Shown: piece after piece, positions 1 to 8,360 of the stretch
Position numbering within the stretch: the first letter of the stretch is position 1
How the letters are laid out: each line of letters begins with the position of its first letter
Source: an uncultured Aeromonadales bacterium
Lineage (GTDB): Bacteria; Pseudomonadota; Gammaproteobacteria; Enterobacterales; Succinivibrionaceae
Direction: 5' to 3'
Length of the DNA stretch: 12,746 bases
Assembly: GCA_902796095.1 (NCBI GenBank)
Contig: CADBNP010000010.1
Location: 1-12,746 of the forward strand
Translations under genes and position numbers: made by a program
Notes under the pieces: model-generated
Databases searched by the model: none
What the model was told of the DNA's origin: nothing
What the model saw: only the letters and a program-made list of their open reading frames with translations

Positions 1-146
1 CGGCGGGGTCTCAGGAGCAGTGTAGCCTCCGCTCCTGACAGAAGAGTTTTCAGACAGGACGTTTTATCTATGTAAATCTTTCCCTGATTTCTCAGTTCCT
101 CAAAATCTTCAAAACCGATCGGAAAATCAGTGCTTGAAACAGTCAA
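1..146 (-). CDS. AAA-ATPase-like (PF09820-type) protein, N-terminal fragment running off the window
   Basis: The minus-strand frame is open from about position 146 to the window edge and translates to 48 residues. It contains PIGFEDFEELRNQG, then KIYIDKT, and ends LLLRPRR at the edge. This matches the N-terminus of the AAA-ATPase-like family (PF09820), where a PIG..F..LR...YYVDKT block is followed by RPRRFGKS/T, the Walker A region; the window cuts off just before that loop. Full-length members usually carry a PD-(D/E)XK nuclease-like domain (PF08011) at the C-terminus; their function is poorly known and they occur in multicopy in gut anaerobes. No ATG lies in frame between the upstream in-frame stop and the PIG block. 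The best start is TTG at 146-144, with GGAG eight bases upstream. An out-of-frame ATG at the same site stops after five codons, so a start-proximal frameshift cannot be excluded. Confidence 0.72.
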   Translation of the reverse strand, partial: MTVSSTDFPIGFEDFEELRNQGKIYIDKTSCLKTLLSGAEATLLLRPR

Positions 147-245
147 AATGAAGTCTCCATTAAATCGCAGAAAATTCCAGTAATTCGGATGCAGGCAGAA
201 TATCAGCCTTAAACAGCATCATTCTGCTATATTATTATCCTGTCC

Positions 246-260
246 GCATCAGGATGATGC
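246..260. promoter_or_regulatory. Perfect palindrome GCATCA-GGA-TGATGC, possible operator
   Basis: Two 6-base arms are separated by 3 bases, about 100 bp upstream of the start of the minus-strand ATPase-like gene and directly abutting the first of two direct repeats. An AT-rich TAATAAT stretch follows on the minus strand (around 230-240) and could be a -10 region. The arrangement fits a protein-binding operator, but that is inference. Confidence 0.3.
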
Positions 261-328
261 AATTTGTTCCCGAAAGCATAATCAGAAAACGGAGATGTAA
301 TTCATTCCCGAAAGCGGTAATCAGTAAA
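256..328. repeat. Pair of ~35-bp imperfect direct repeats
   Basis: Copy one (256-289) and copy two (294-328) share the core TTCCCGAAAGC followed by TAATCAG and an A-rich end. They differ at a handful of positions plus one indel and are 38 bp apart start to start. They lie upstream of the minus-strand ATPase-like gene and may be duplicated binding sites. Two copies with a gap of only 4 bp do not make a CRISPR array. Confidence 0.55.
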
Positions 329-561
329 TTATCAAACTGTCCTTCTCTCCAAATCCGGTTTCACTTTCAAAACAGTGTGGCAGACAGGAAATACGATCCG
401 GCTGGACGATAATATTTCTCCTGCAAACATGAAGATGACATAGCAGACGCGCACATATGCCTGAAAATAAGATCGGTACCTTTCCTGAACATGTGCTTTA
501 AGAACCTAGATGGAGCCGCAAAATAGCGGTTCTCTGTAATTCTCGGATGCATTCTCCCCTG
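329..561. other. Non-coding stretch downstream of the GGDEF/EAL gene
   Basis: No convincing gene is seen between the repeats and the stop codon of the large signalling gene. The only structure noticed is a 7-bp inverted repeat (513-519 with 526-532, GAGCCGC/GCGGTTC with one G-U pair, 6-base loop). It lies about 30 bases after the stop on the minus strand but has no T-run, so it is not a convincing intrinsic terminator. Confidence 0.4.
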
Positions 562-3500
562 TCACTTTTCCAGCTCAGCTTTCATTCTTCTCTTGTTCTG
601 ATACATATTGCGGTCTGCCCTGTCAAACACCGTGGCCACGCATGCATCATTTTCAAATTTTGCACAGCCGCAGGCAATTTTAATCCCGTCCCCTTCGTTA
701 TGACGCTGCATCGCCGACATGAATTCATCAATACGGGAATAGTCATCACCCTGCAGGATCACGGCAAACTCGTCCCCGCCCAGACGGTAAACCGGACAGC
801 CTCTGAATATGTCGCCAATAATTCCGCTGGCATCCCGCAGATACTGATCTCCCGCCCGATGCCCGTCACGATCGTTAACCTGTTTTAATTCATTCACATC
901 AAACATTACAACGGCAAAAGGAGACTGCATATGCTCGGCAATGCGGCGATCAATGATGTTTTCCTCCTTCAGATATGCATGCCTGCTCCTGACACCTGTA
1001 AGGGGATCAAGATTCGCAAGACTCTGTGCCGTTGCCAGACTTCTTTTGTATTCATTCTCCTGGCGTACCTGGGCATCCACATCCTTGAGACCTACAATCA
1101 GACGCCTGCCGTCCTTCTCGGCCACTATGGCGCATTCCAGCTGAACATAACGCGGTTTTTCCTCAATCATGACACGGTAGCCCAGAGAGAATAAACCGTT
1201 GCGCTCTATCTCCTTCAGAATATTTTCCCTGGTGAGAAGCAGAAGTATCCTGTTGCGATCGTCAGGATATGCATAACGGCGGAGCCCGTCTCTCATGGAT
1301 GTAAAGAAGTCATTTCCCTCCCTGGCCGGCGAAAAACTCGCCTGATATATCTCGGCGGAGCTGAATTCACGGAAGAAAGCGGTCTCCGGATCAACAACAT
1401 AAACGCACAGGTAATTTCCTGAAAGAGCGTGAAGACGTGCATAAACCACACGCTCCTCCGCAATGCGATCCTGCTCGGCAAAATGCCTTACCTGATCATC
1501 AATATCCGAAACCGTAATTACAATGATCCGCCGGTCATCATCCATCCTGGTAATCCGGTTCAGAACATGAAAGGCTCTTCCATTTGCAACTCTGCGGTAG
1601 GTAAACTCATAAGTAAGCTTATGCTCCAGAATATGGCTGAGAAACTGGTAGTTGAACACCTTCATGAAGTGTGACTGATCATCCTGATGCACATATATTT
1701 TCACTTCGACTCCGCAGCTTTCAAAGAAGTTGGACGCACGTCGGATCTCAATCAGCTTCCCGGTCTTCTCTTCATTTTTGAATTCAATAAACTCGTCGGT
1801 TTCAATATTTACATAGAACAGTTCAGTGTATCCGAAGGCAAGAGCCCGGGCGAGATGAGAATTAATGACAGCATTGGCGCTGGCATCCCTGTAGGCAGAT
1901 TCAAGCATCAGCCGGTATTCCTCATCATTTCTCATCACTCCAAGAATAATCTTGCTGCCGTCATTTTCCTCCACGAGAGACGCTCTGATGTTCAGCGTGA
2001 CAGTTCCGGAATTCTGCAGAATGCGGTAGCGGCAGCTGAAGAAACCGGACTGTTTTATTATCCTCAGTATATTTTCTTTGGTTAAGTTCTGTCTGAGGAT
2101 CTCAAGATCCTCGGGAATAATGGAGTCTGAAGCGTACAGAACTCCGTCAGTAAAGAAGTTGTCCCCGTCGGAAGACTGGTCGATCTGCTCGTATCCACCG
2201 GACGGTTCAAACTGGACGTAATGATCCGTTTCAGGATTAATTGTATAAAGAGCAAGAAAATCCGGAAACAGAGAGGCGATCCTGCTCAACCCTTTTCTTT
2301 CAACCCGCAGCCTGTTCTCCATCTGACGCTGCTTCATGAAGGCATCGATGTTGCTGATGCCGGCGATAATGCGACTGCTGCCGTACATTCTGGTAATCTT
2401 CATGCAGACATAGACCGGGCTGCCCGTGTCAATCAGCCGGTAGCTGGCTGTAAAAGTTCCGTAGCAGTCCAGATCTCTTATCACATTTTCCCTGGTGAAG
2501 GTTTTTCTGAAGGATTCCAGATCGTCAAGGTACACACGGGGTTCTAAATCATGCCTCAGACTCTCAAAGAAATTGCTGCCGCTGCGCTTCATGTTAACTT
2601 CTTCACAGCCGACGCCGTATGTATACTCCACATAATTATCCGTGCTCAGATCCGCCACATAGATGAGATAGTAGTTTGATGAGAGAGCCCTTGCGATGTC
2701 GGCGTAAGTGGCGTCTTCCTCAGGATCCGTGACGGACAGCACTGCATGGCATACAGCCTTTGTTCCGCTGACAGGATTGGAGCCAATCATTCTGGCAAAC
2801 GAATGGATTTCAGCTCCGTCAGGGAGCTTATGATCAAAGACGGCAAGACTCCCCGCCCTGTCGCAGCAGCGCCTGATCATTGAGCTGAAATTAATGGCGA
2901 AAGGAGATTCATCATCCCGGAAAAACAGAGGATCCTTCAGAATGTCGAGATTAAAAAAGCGCCTGATGAAGTCCTGATAGGAGCGATTGCTGCGCAGACA
3001 TCTGATTTGCCTGTCGTTCAGCTCCAGGACCGCCACCGGAACGGCATTGAAGATATTGCTGAAAGACGCATCCCGGCAGCAGGTGACTGCACTGATATCA
3101 TAGAGATTGATACGGCCGAGGCTTTCGTAATAGGATGATTCTTCCGGAATTTCGTGACTGATTAATGTGCCGCTGTCATGCAGTTTCCTGACTTCCTCGA
3201 AAGGAAGAGGTTTGCTGTAGTAAAATCCCTGAAGTTTTGAACATCCGATTTCCCGGAGAAACTCCACCTGCTCTCGGGTCTCCACACCCTCGCAGATCGT
3301 GTCCATGCCGAGAGACGTCGCCACCTTCATCATCTCCGTCAGCAAAACCTTTCCGTTGTTTCCGGCTTCAAGGCTCAGCAGAAAACTGCGATCAAACTTC
3401 AGCAGATCAAACTTGACGTACTGCAGAATATTCAGAGACGAGTAGCCGGTTCCGAAATCATCCATCCACACCCTGAAGCCGAGCTTCTGAAATCTCTCAA

Positions 3501-4890
3501 TCTGCTCCTTCATAAAATCCATGCTGCCGCCGATTACGCTCTCGGTTATCTCGATGGTAATCAGGCTCCTGCTGACACCGGCGGCATCGACACGGCTTCT
3601 GATTTCCTCAACCATGTCGCAGGCATCAAAATCAGAACGGGACAGATTGATGGAATGCGGAACGACGTATATGCCGGCATTTTTAAGATTGCTGATATTT
3701 TCCAGGATCAGATCCAGCATGTGCAGATCCAGTCTGTAGATTAATCCCGAATCCTCAAGAGCCGGGATGAAGCTGATCGGGGCCAGAAAACCCCTGACCG
3801 GATCAATCCATCTTGCAAGAGCCTCCACATCGCAGACGCATTCACTGACAGTCCGAATGATGGGCTGCAAATAGAGTCTGATCCATCTTTCCTTTATTGC
3901 CCTGTCAATATTTTCTACAACATACTGCCGGAGTTCCGCCTCTTCGCTGAGTCTGCTGCTGAAGTATTCAACGGCGGTTTCATACCTGCCCCTAAGGGAT
4001 GAACAGGCCATTTTTGCCCTGTCGCAGGCCACGCTGGTATGTATATTCTCGTTCTGCCCGATATAGACTCCGATATGCAGCGGAAGAGTTTTTCCTCGGT
4101 TCATCTTTCTGCATGCATGGATCGTCCTCTCAAGCCTGTCCTCCAGACCATCCTGCTCATTCTGGACGACAAAGTGATCCGCATTAATCCTGCAGCAGTG
4201 CTCTCTGCCGAAAATATCGGACAGGATTTCCGCAAATGATCTGAGAAGCCTGTCGCCGTCTTCAAAGCCGTGCTTCAGGTTGAAGAATTTCATGCCGCTG
4301 AAATCCATGTACAGCAACACAGGCTTTCCGCCTCTGCTCTGAACCACAGACTTGCCGGCTTCCGCCTGCTCAAAGAACCGGGTCATGTTGGGAAGACCTG
4401 TCAGATAGTCACAGACATCCGCTTCGGCTGCAGTGTTACCGTGAACGGAGACGCCTGCAGCGCTGAAAAGCTTCTGAAGATCTTTTTCGCCGGCATAGAC
4501 ACCCTCGTCGGAATACCAGATGTTAACGGTCTTATCCCCGGCTCCGTCAGTGACGCTTTCACCCTTTGCACGAATCAGTCTGAATTCCGGGGACATAGAC
4601 GGCACATTCGTTCTGCATGTCACGTCAAAACTGCCGCCATGGACTTCAATACGGTATATCGCGCTGGAAATCCGCGCTCTGTCGTCAGGATGTATGTTTC
4701 CGCAGATGTCCTGCTCCATGGCCTCGTAGGCCAGGGAACGATCCCCGTACCCGAAAAGTCTGCAGAATCCGTCAGTAAGAACGACAGGATGCGCTCGGTT
4801 GTCGGCTAACCGTAAAACAGCCAGAGGTACGGCCAGATGCTCCATCATATTCCGTGCTGTGCTATCGTCAGATTTTTCCGGAGTGTTCAT
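562..4890 (-). CDS. PAS / degenerate GGDEF / EAL / multi-PAS / GGDEF cyclic-di-GMP signalling protein
   Basis: This 1442-residue, probably cytoplasmic protein has no visible signal peptide or membrane segment. Order: PAS-like domain (about 20-110); GGDEF fold with the active motif changed to NADHF (236-240), so probably not a cyclase; EAL domain with E356-A-L, the EITES block, DDFGTGYSS (477-485), KFD and EGVET (about 533), which looks catalytically complete for c-di-GMP hydrolysis; a PAS-like segment (about 600-715); four related PAS-like modules (about 730-850, 875-990, 1020-1135, 1160-1275); and a C-terminal GGDEF domain with intact GGDEF at 1371-1375 but no RxxD inhibitory site before it. 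Both synthesis and breakdown are therefore possible, and net activity cannot be read from sequence. The ATG is preceded by GGGAG at good spacing. Upstream lies a 35-bp direct repeat pair. Unusual points are the two GGDEF domains, one dead and one apparently live, at opposite ends of the EAL. Confidence 0.95.
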   Translation of the reverse strand: MNTPEKSDDSTARNMMEHLAVPLAVLRLADNRAHPVVLTDGFCRLFGYGDRSLAYEAMEQDICGNIHPDDRARISSAIYRIEVHGGSFDVTCRTNVPSMSPEFRLIRAKGESVTDGAGDKTVNIWYSDEGVYAGEKDLQKLFSAAGVSVHGNTAAEADVCDYLTGLPNMTRFFEQAEAGKSVVQSRGGKPVLLYMDFSGMKFFNLKHGFEDGDRLLRSFAEILSDIFGREHCCRINADHFVVQNEQDGLEDRLERTIHACRKMNRGKTLPLHIGVYIGQNENIHTSVACDRAKMACSSLRGRYETAVEYFSSRLSEEAELRQYVVENIDRAIKERWIRLYLQPIIRTVSECVCDVEALARWIDPVRGFLAPISFIPALEDSGLIYRLDLHMLDLILENISNLKNAGIYVVPHSINLSRSDFDACDMVEEIRSRVDAAGVSRSLITIEITESVIGGSMDFMKEQIERFQKLGFRVWMDDFGTGYSSLNILQYVKFDLLKFDRSFLLSLEAGNNGKVLLTEMMKVATSLGMDTICEGVETREQVEFLREIGCSKLQGFYYSKPLPFEEVRKLHDSGTLISHEIPEESSYYESLGRINLYDISAVTCCRDASFSNIFNAVPVAVLELNDRQIRCLRSNRSYQDFIRRFFNLDILKDPLFFRDDESPFAINFSSMIRRCCDRAGSLAVFDHKLPDGAEIHSFARMIGSNPVSGTKAVCHAVLSVTDPEEDATYADIARALSSNYYLIYVADLSTDNYVEYTYGVGCEEVNMKRSGSNFFESLRHDLEPRVYLDDLESFRKTFTRENVIRDLDCYGTFTASYRLIDTGSPVYVCMKITRMYGSSRIIAGISNIDAFMKQRQMENRLRVERKGLSRIASLFPDFLALYTINPETDHYVQFEPSGGYEQIDQSSDGDNFFTDGVLYASDSIIPEDLEILRQNLTKENILRIIKQSGFFSCRYRILQNSGTVTLNIRASLVEENDGSKIILGVMRNDEEYRLMLESAYRDASANAVINSHLARALAFGYTELFYVNIETDEFIEFKNEEKTGKLIEIRRASNFFESCGVEVKIYVHQDDQSHFMKVFNYQFLSHILEHKLTYEFTYRRVANGRAFHVLNRITRMDDDRRIIVITVSDIDDQVRHFAEQDRIAEERVVYARLHALSGNYLCVYVVDPETAFFREFSSAEIYQASFSPAREGNDFFTSMRDGLRRYAYPDDRNRILLLLTRENILKEIERNGLFSLGYRVMIEEKPRYVQLECAIVAEKDGRRLIVGLKDVDAQVRQENEYKRSLATAQSLANLDPLTGVRSRHAYLKEENIIDRRIAEHMQSPFAVVMFDVNELKQVNDRDGHRAGDQYLRDASGIIGDIFRGCPVYRLGGDEFAVILQGDDYSRIDEFMSAMQRHNEGDGIKIACGCAKFENDACVATVFDRADRNMYQNKRRMKAELEK

Positions 4891-4961
4891 ACATATCTCC
4901 CAAAATTAAAAAGGCATGGCAACCGGCTGTCATCGTATTTATCCTGTGACTGAATGCCGCA

Positions 4962-5069
4962 GCAGTCATTTCCCCGACAGTCCCCTGTACAAAAACGTAA
5001 AAGGGAAGGTGAATGTTACAGGAATTGGCAAAGCGGCAGTCTTTTCCCTGACAGTCCCTGTACAAAAAC
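4962..5069. repeat. Pair of 35-bp direct repeats upstream of the GGDEF/EAL gene
   Basis: Copies at 4962-4996 and 5036-5069 are 74 bp apart and differ at two bases and one indel. Both contain GACAGT, a CCCTGTACAAAAAC end and a pyrimidine-rich middle. They sit about 70-180 bp before the ATG of the large signalling gene, so on its coding strand each begins GTTTTTGTACAGG. Duplicated regulator-binding or promoter sites are the likeliest reading; a remnant of local duplication is the alternative. Confidence 0.6.
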
Positions 5070-5656
5070 AGCACCGATGTCGACAAAGTCGATACTGAAG
5101 GCAGGGGAATTTCCAAATCAATTTTACGTTCCTGCCGGAACAGTCATAAAGCATAAACGCCGGTACTGCATTGTGCTTCGATTTACATCATCAAGCAATG
5201 CGGCATCACTTCATTCCTTTCTTTTCCCTGCACTTCCGTACACCGGACAGGCAGGTTCACAGTCAAAAAATTTTTCACTGCATAAAGATCAGACGGAAAC
5301 CGGATCAGGATGCACCAAATACTCCTGCTTAGAAAACCAGGAGAAAAGCATGCGTTATCAAAAGAAGAACAGTACCTGCCATGATCAATTATGTCAGATG
5401 CAAATGTGTTTTCCCACTACTTGAAAGCTAAATAGTGTCGTATTTCAAAAAATATGATTGAAACGAAAAGAGCTGGATTGATCTGATGTAAAACGGAGAG
5501 TGAAACGGGTAAACAGAGAAACCGCTGAATAACTGCGAAATGAAAAAACGTATGATGATATCAGAACCCGGCATGATAACTGCAAACAGGTGGAAATGAC
5601 ATGCTGTGCCCCAGGAGCGTAATAAAATTCATGTCCCGGGCATTTATCCCTGCAGC
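5070..5656. other. Non-coding gap between kinase and GGDEF/EAL genes
   Basis: This is the middle of a gap of about 1.2 kb. Open frames here (for example plus 4954-5424) read through the direct repeats, show no domain-like composition and lack a good ribosome-binding site. No tRNA, riboswitch or insertion-sequence signature was recognised. Confidence 0.4.
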
Positions 5657-5692
5657 AATCCGGCATTCTTCATTCAGTAAAACTGCCGGATT
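5657..5692. promoter_or_regulatory. Perfect 9-bp inverted repeat, possible operator or hairpin
   Basis: AATCCGGCA (5657-5665) pairs with TGCCGGATT (5684-5692) across an 18-base spacer. It lies about 30 bp before the first ATG of the doubtful small plus-strand ORF. No T-run follows on either strand, so an operator or leader hairpin is likelier than a terminator. Confidence 0.35.
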
Positions 5693-5722
5693 AACTCCGG
5701 TTATGTCAAAGACATTATCGAT

Positions 5723-5962
5723 ATGTGCATGAAGAATCCTAATGCAGAAGATTCAGAAACTTACAGCCGCAGAAAAACTGAAGGTAACAGGAAGTTTTTG
5801 GAGATGACAGAAAACAATTACGGAAAACTTTACAAATACAGGGTAACTGCAATCTCAAATGATATTTTGGACAGCATTGCCGCCGGAATTGAGCTGAGAA
5901 ATATGCCGATAAAAACCAGCTGTCGGAAAACAGATCCTGGCATTTACGTTTTTTTGAAATAA
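5723..5962 (+). CDS. Hypothetical small protein (79 aa, or 52 aa from an internal ATG)
   Basis: This is a doubtful gene; I do not recognise the product. It is the only open frame in the long gap with supporting context: a perfect inverted repeat just upstream and a terminator-like hairpin about 40 bp after its stop, on the same strand. The first ATG has no ribosome-binding site. The internal ATG at 5804 has AGGAAG nine bases upstream and would give a 52-residue protein starting MTENNYGKLYKYRV. The product is charged, Lys/Arg/Glu-rich at the N-terminus, has the segment SIAAGIELRN in the middle, and shows no membrane segment. It would be the only plus-strand gene in the window. It could equally be a chance frame or a decayed remnant. 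Confidence 0.3.
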   Translation: MCMKNPNAEDSETYSRRKTEGNRKFLEMTENNYGKLYKYRVTAISNDILDSIAAGIELRNMPIKTSCRKTDPGIYVFLK

Positions 5963-6001
5963 AAACGGATCCCTGTCACTGGACAGTAAAATTTCTGAAT
6001 C

Positions 6002-6029
6002 AGATCTGTAATCCCGTTCAGATCTTTTT
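6002..6029 (+). terminator. Terminator-like hairpin with T-run (plus strand)
   Basis: AGATCTG (6002-6008) pairs with CAGATCT (6019-6025) over a 10-base loop and is followed by four more Ts (6026-6029). The stem is short and AT-rich, so it would be weak. The T-run is on the plus strand, fitting the small ORF that ends at 5962 rather than the minus-strand kinase, whose stop lies beyond at 6135. Confidence 0.4.
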
Positions 6030-6134
6030 AAAATCCAAGGTATGAGCCTGGTTTAGACAGTACATTCATGATTTAAAACAGAGAGGAGAACCTGTCGCAG
6101 TTCTGCAGATCCGCATCCTGAACTTTCCGGACTA

Positions 6135-8339
6135 CTAAAACTGAAGTTCTCCGGAATTTATCAGATCCACGACCCTCTGATACAGCTCGCACAGATCGTC
6201 GTGATTGGCGGTGACATAATCAATCGATCCGTTTCTCACAGCCTGCTCCAGTTTCTTTGCCTTTTCAGAGAGATTAACAGCCCCGATGGTCATGGCAATG
6301 CCCTTCAGAGCATGAACCTTGATCATGTAGTTTTCCCAGTTCTGAGCCAAAAACAGGTCATTAATTTCCTTAAGGTGATTCCCGGAAGCAAAAATTTCCA
6401 GCATTTTTCTGTAGAAATCAGGTTTGCCCATGCTGTAGCGGAGACCGGTCTTCACATCAATCAGATCATCTGAACCTTCGACCTCGGTCTGATTTACCAC
6501 AGCTGATACCCCGCCTTCAGCAGAAACACCGGAAGCAGATGCGTTGACGCCGTCAGCACCGTTCATGCCGGAATTTCCTCCTCCCGGGTAATTACATGTT
6601 TCCTGCTCACCTGCTTTTTCCCTTACAATCAGATTGTTCGGAAGATGTCTCAGGAGTATTTCCTCCAGCTCGCCGGGATCAATCGGCTTTGACAGAAAGT
6701 CCTGGAAGCCGAGAGCTCGATACTCCTCGGCGGCGCCCTTCATGGCATTTGCCGTGAGCACCACAACAGGAGTTGTTTCGCCAAAAGGCATTTTTCTCAG
6801 CATGCCGGTAGTTTCCACACCGTCCATAACCGGCATCATATGATCCATGAAAACAAGATCATACCGTCCGGTGGAGAATTTGATCATGGCGTCAGCACCG
6901 CTGGTGGCGCTGCACATCTTGCATTTGTACGGCGACAGAAGTCCCATGGCCACCTGAAGATTAAGATCATTGTCGTCAACAATCAGAATTGAAGCATCCG
7001 GTGCCGTGAAGGTTGCCCTGAATACATCAGCCACAGGGACATTGTCCTGATCGAATTTCATATTGCCCACCGGAGTCGGATCATCCGATCTGGTTCTTAT
7101 GTCAAATGTAAATGTAGAGCCTTTTCCATATTCGCTTTCGACCCTTAAGTCACCTCCCATCATGTGAACAAGCTCTCTCGAAATGGGCAGTCCGAGACCG
7201 GTTCCCTGCACGGTGCGGTTTCTTTTGGTATCAACCTGGACAAAAGTGCTGAATATGTTCTTGATCTCCAGGCTGCGGATGCCGATGCCGGTGTCGGAAA
7301 TCGAAAATATCAGATGATATTGTCCGTCATAGTATCTGGTGTCAGGCTCAACCTTAATTGTAATGGAACCGGTATGAGTGAACTTCACCGCATTGCCAAG
7401 AAGGTTTATAAGGATCTGCTTTATTCTTACCTCATCGCCGAACTGACGGTCCGGAATGGAGGGATCGACGTCAACAATCAGCTTTATGGGCTTTTCATGA
7501 AGTCTGACCCTGGCAAGAGTCACCACATCGTTGATCATGGATGAAAATCTGTAGTAGCTTTCTGCAATCTCCATTTTTCCCGACTCGATTTTCGAAAAGT
7601 CAAGAATGTCATTGATAATGGACAGAAGAGTCTTGGCGGAGGAGCGGATCATGGAAGCGTAGGATTTGGCCTTCGGATTGTCGCAGTCACGAAGGATAAA
7701 CTCCGACATGCCAACAATGGCGTTCATCGGAGTTCTGATCTCATGGGACATATTGGCCAGAAAGTTGCTCTTTGCCGTATCAGCCTGTTTTGCCCGCTCA
7801 AGAGCATCTATAATCGCTGTCATTTCGACAAAGATGATGTTAAGTCCGATGATTTCATCATTCTGCAGCATCTGTCTTATGGTAATCTGGAAATCGTACT
7901 TCTCATTGTTGTGGTATGCCTGCACAAGATAAGGTTCCATCTCGCCACCACGGAGCACCCGCTGACACTTTTCCATAAAATCATCAAGCTGCTCTTCGGA
8001 AAGCAGGGTTCTGAGGGCCGATCTGAGAGGAACGCCGCGCTTAAGTTCCTCCTTATCATAGCCATTCTCATACTGAAAATAAACCTCAGAGGTCATGACA
8101 GTCTGCAGCTTGCTGTCAGTCAGGATCAGAATATAGGGAGATGATTTAAGCAGCTGCCTGATATAGAAAATGCGCTGATTGCTTCCTTTCTGAATATAAA
8201 TCTGAGTCCTGGACACCTGATCGTTCAAGATACGCAGCAGCTCATTATCCTTTTTAAGCCGGCGTATTTCCCGGTTAAGTTTTTTAATTTCAAGCTGGTA
8301 CTGTGATTCAGTTTCAGCTGCATCAGAGATAGCATCCAT
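6135..8339 (-). CDS. Soluble hybrid sensor histidine kinase (PAS-HisKA-HATPase-REC-Hpt)
   Basis: A 734-residue cytoplasmic kinase. The first ~45 residues form a likely coiled coil rich in Lys, Glu and Leu. A PAS-like domain follows (about 60-180, SSPYILILTDSKL). HisKA has SHEIRTPMNAI with phospho-accepting His199. The ATPase domain shows the N box NLLGNAVKF (about 310), DTGIGI (about 347) and GTGLGLPIS (about 378). A receiver (about 448-565) has DLVFMDHMMPVMDG with Asp499 and a later SKP lysine. A Gly/Ser/Ala-rich linker (about 572-625) leads to an Hpt domain, KVHALKGIA, with His676. All phosphorelay residues are present, so His-Asp-His transfer to a separate receiver is expected. No membrane segment is seen, so the input must be cytosolic or come from a partner; the FIST protein encoded just upstream is a natural candidate. 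The gene ends in tandem TAG TAG stops. The ATG start follows an in-frame TAA two codons upstream and has only a weak ribosome-binding site. Confidence 0.96.
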   Translation of the reverse strand: MDAISDAAETESQYQLEIKKLNREIRRLKKDNELLRILNDQVSRTQIYIQKGSNQRIFYIRQLLKSSPYILILTDSKLQTVMTSEVYFQYENGYDKEELKRGVPLRSALRTLLSEEQLDDFMEKCQRVLRGGEMEPYLVQAYHNNEKYDFQITIRQMLQNDEIIGLNIIFVEMTAIIDALERAKQADTAKSNFLANMSHEIRTPMNAIVGMSEFILRDCDNPKAKSYASMIRSSAKTLLSIINDILDFSKIESGKMEIAESYYRFSSMINDVVTLARVRLHEKPIKLIVDVDPSIPDRQFGDEVRIKQILINLLGNAVKFTHTGSITIKVEPDTRYYDGQYHLIFSISDTGIGIRSLEIKNIFSTFVQVDTKRNRTVQGTGLGLPISRELVHMMGGDLRVESEYGKGSTFTFDIRTRSDDPTPVGNMKFDQDNVPVADVFRATFTAPDASILIVDDNDLNLQVAMGLLSPYKCKMCSATSGADAMIKFSTGRYDLVFMDHMMPVMDGVETTGMLRKMPFGETTPVVVLTANAMKGAAEEYRALGFQDFLSKPIDPGELEEILLRHLPNNLIVREKAGEQETCNYPGGGNSGMNGADGVNASASGVSAEGGVSAVVNQTEVEGSDDLIDVKTGLRYSMGKPDFYRKMLEIFASGNHLKEINDLFLAQNWENYMIKVHALKGIAMTIGAVNLSEKAKKLEQAVRNGSIDYVTANHDDLCELYQRVVDLINSGELQF

Positions 8340-8360
8340 ATATTAAAACCCGATTAGAAA

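Noticed and set aside
256..328. Possible CRISPR repeats
   Set aside because: Only two imperfect copies separated by about 4 bp, with no spacers and no cas genes.
367..552. Minus-strand open frame of 61 codons just after the GGDEF/EAL gene
   Set aside because: No ribosome-binding site, no family resemblance, and it overlaps a small inverted repeat; probably chance.
562..1000. Possible independent GGDEF gene at the C-terminal end
   Set aside because: The reading frame is continuous with the upstream PAS and EAL modules and there is no stop or frame break between them.
4270..4809. Plus-strand open frame of 179 codons opposite the GGDEF/EAL gene
   Set aside because: Antisense shadow of conserved PAS and GGDEF coding sequence, with no ribosome-binding site or family resemblance.
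4954..5424. Plus-strand open frame of 156 codons in the long gap
   Set aside because: It runs through both 35-bp repeats, has low-complexity basic/Ser/Gln composition, no good ribosome-binding site and no terminator.
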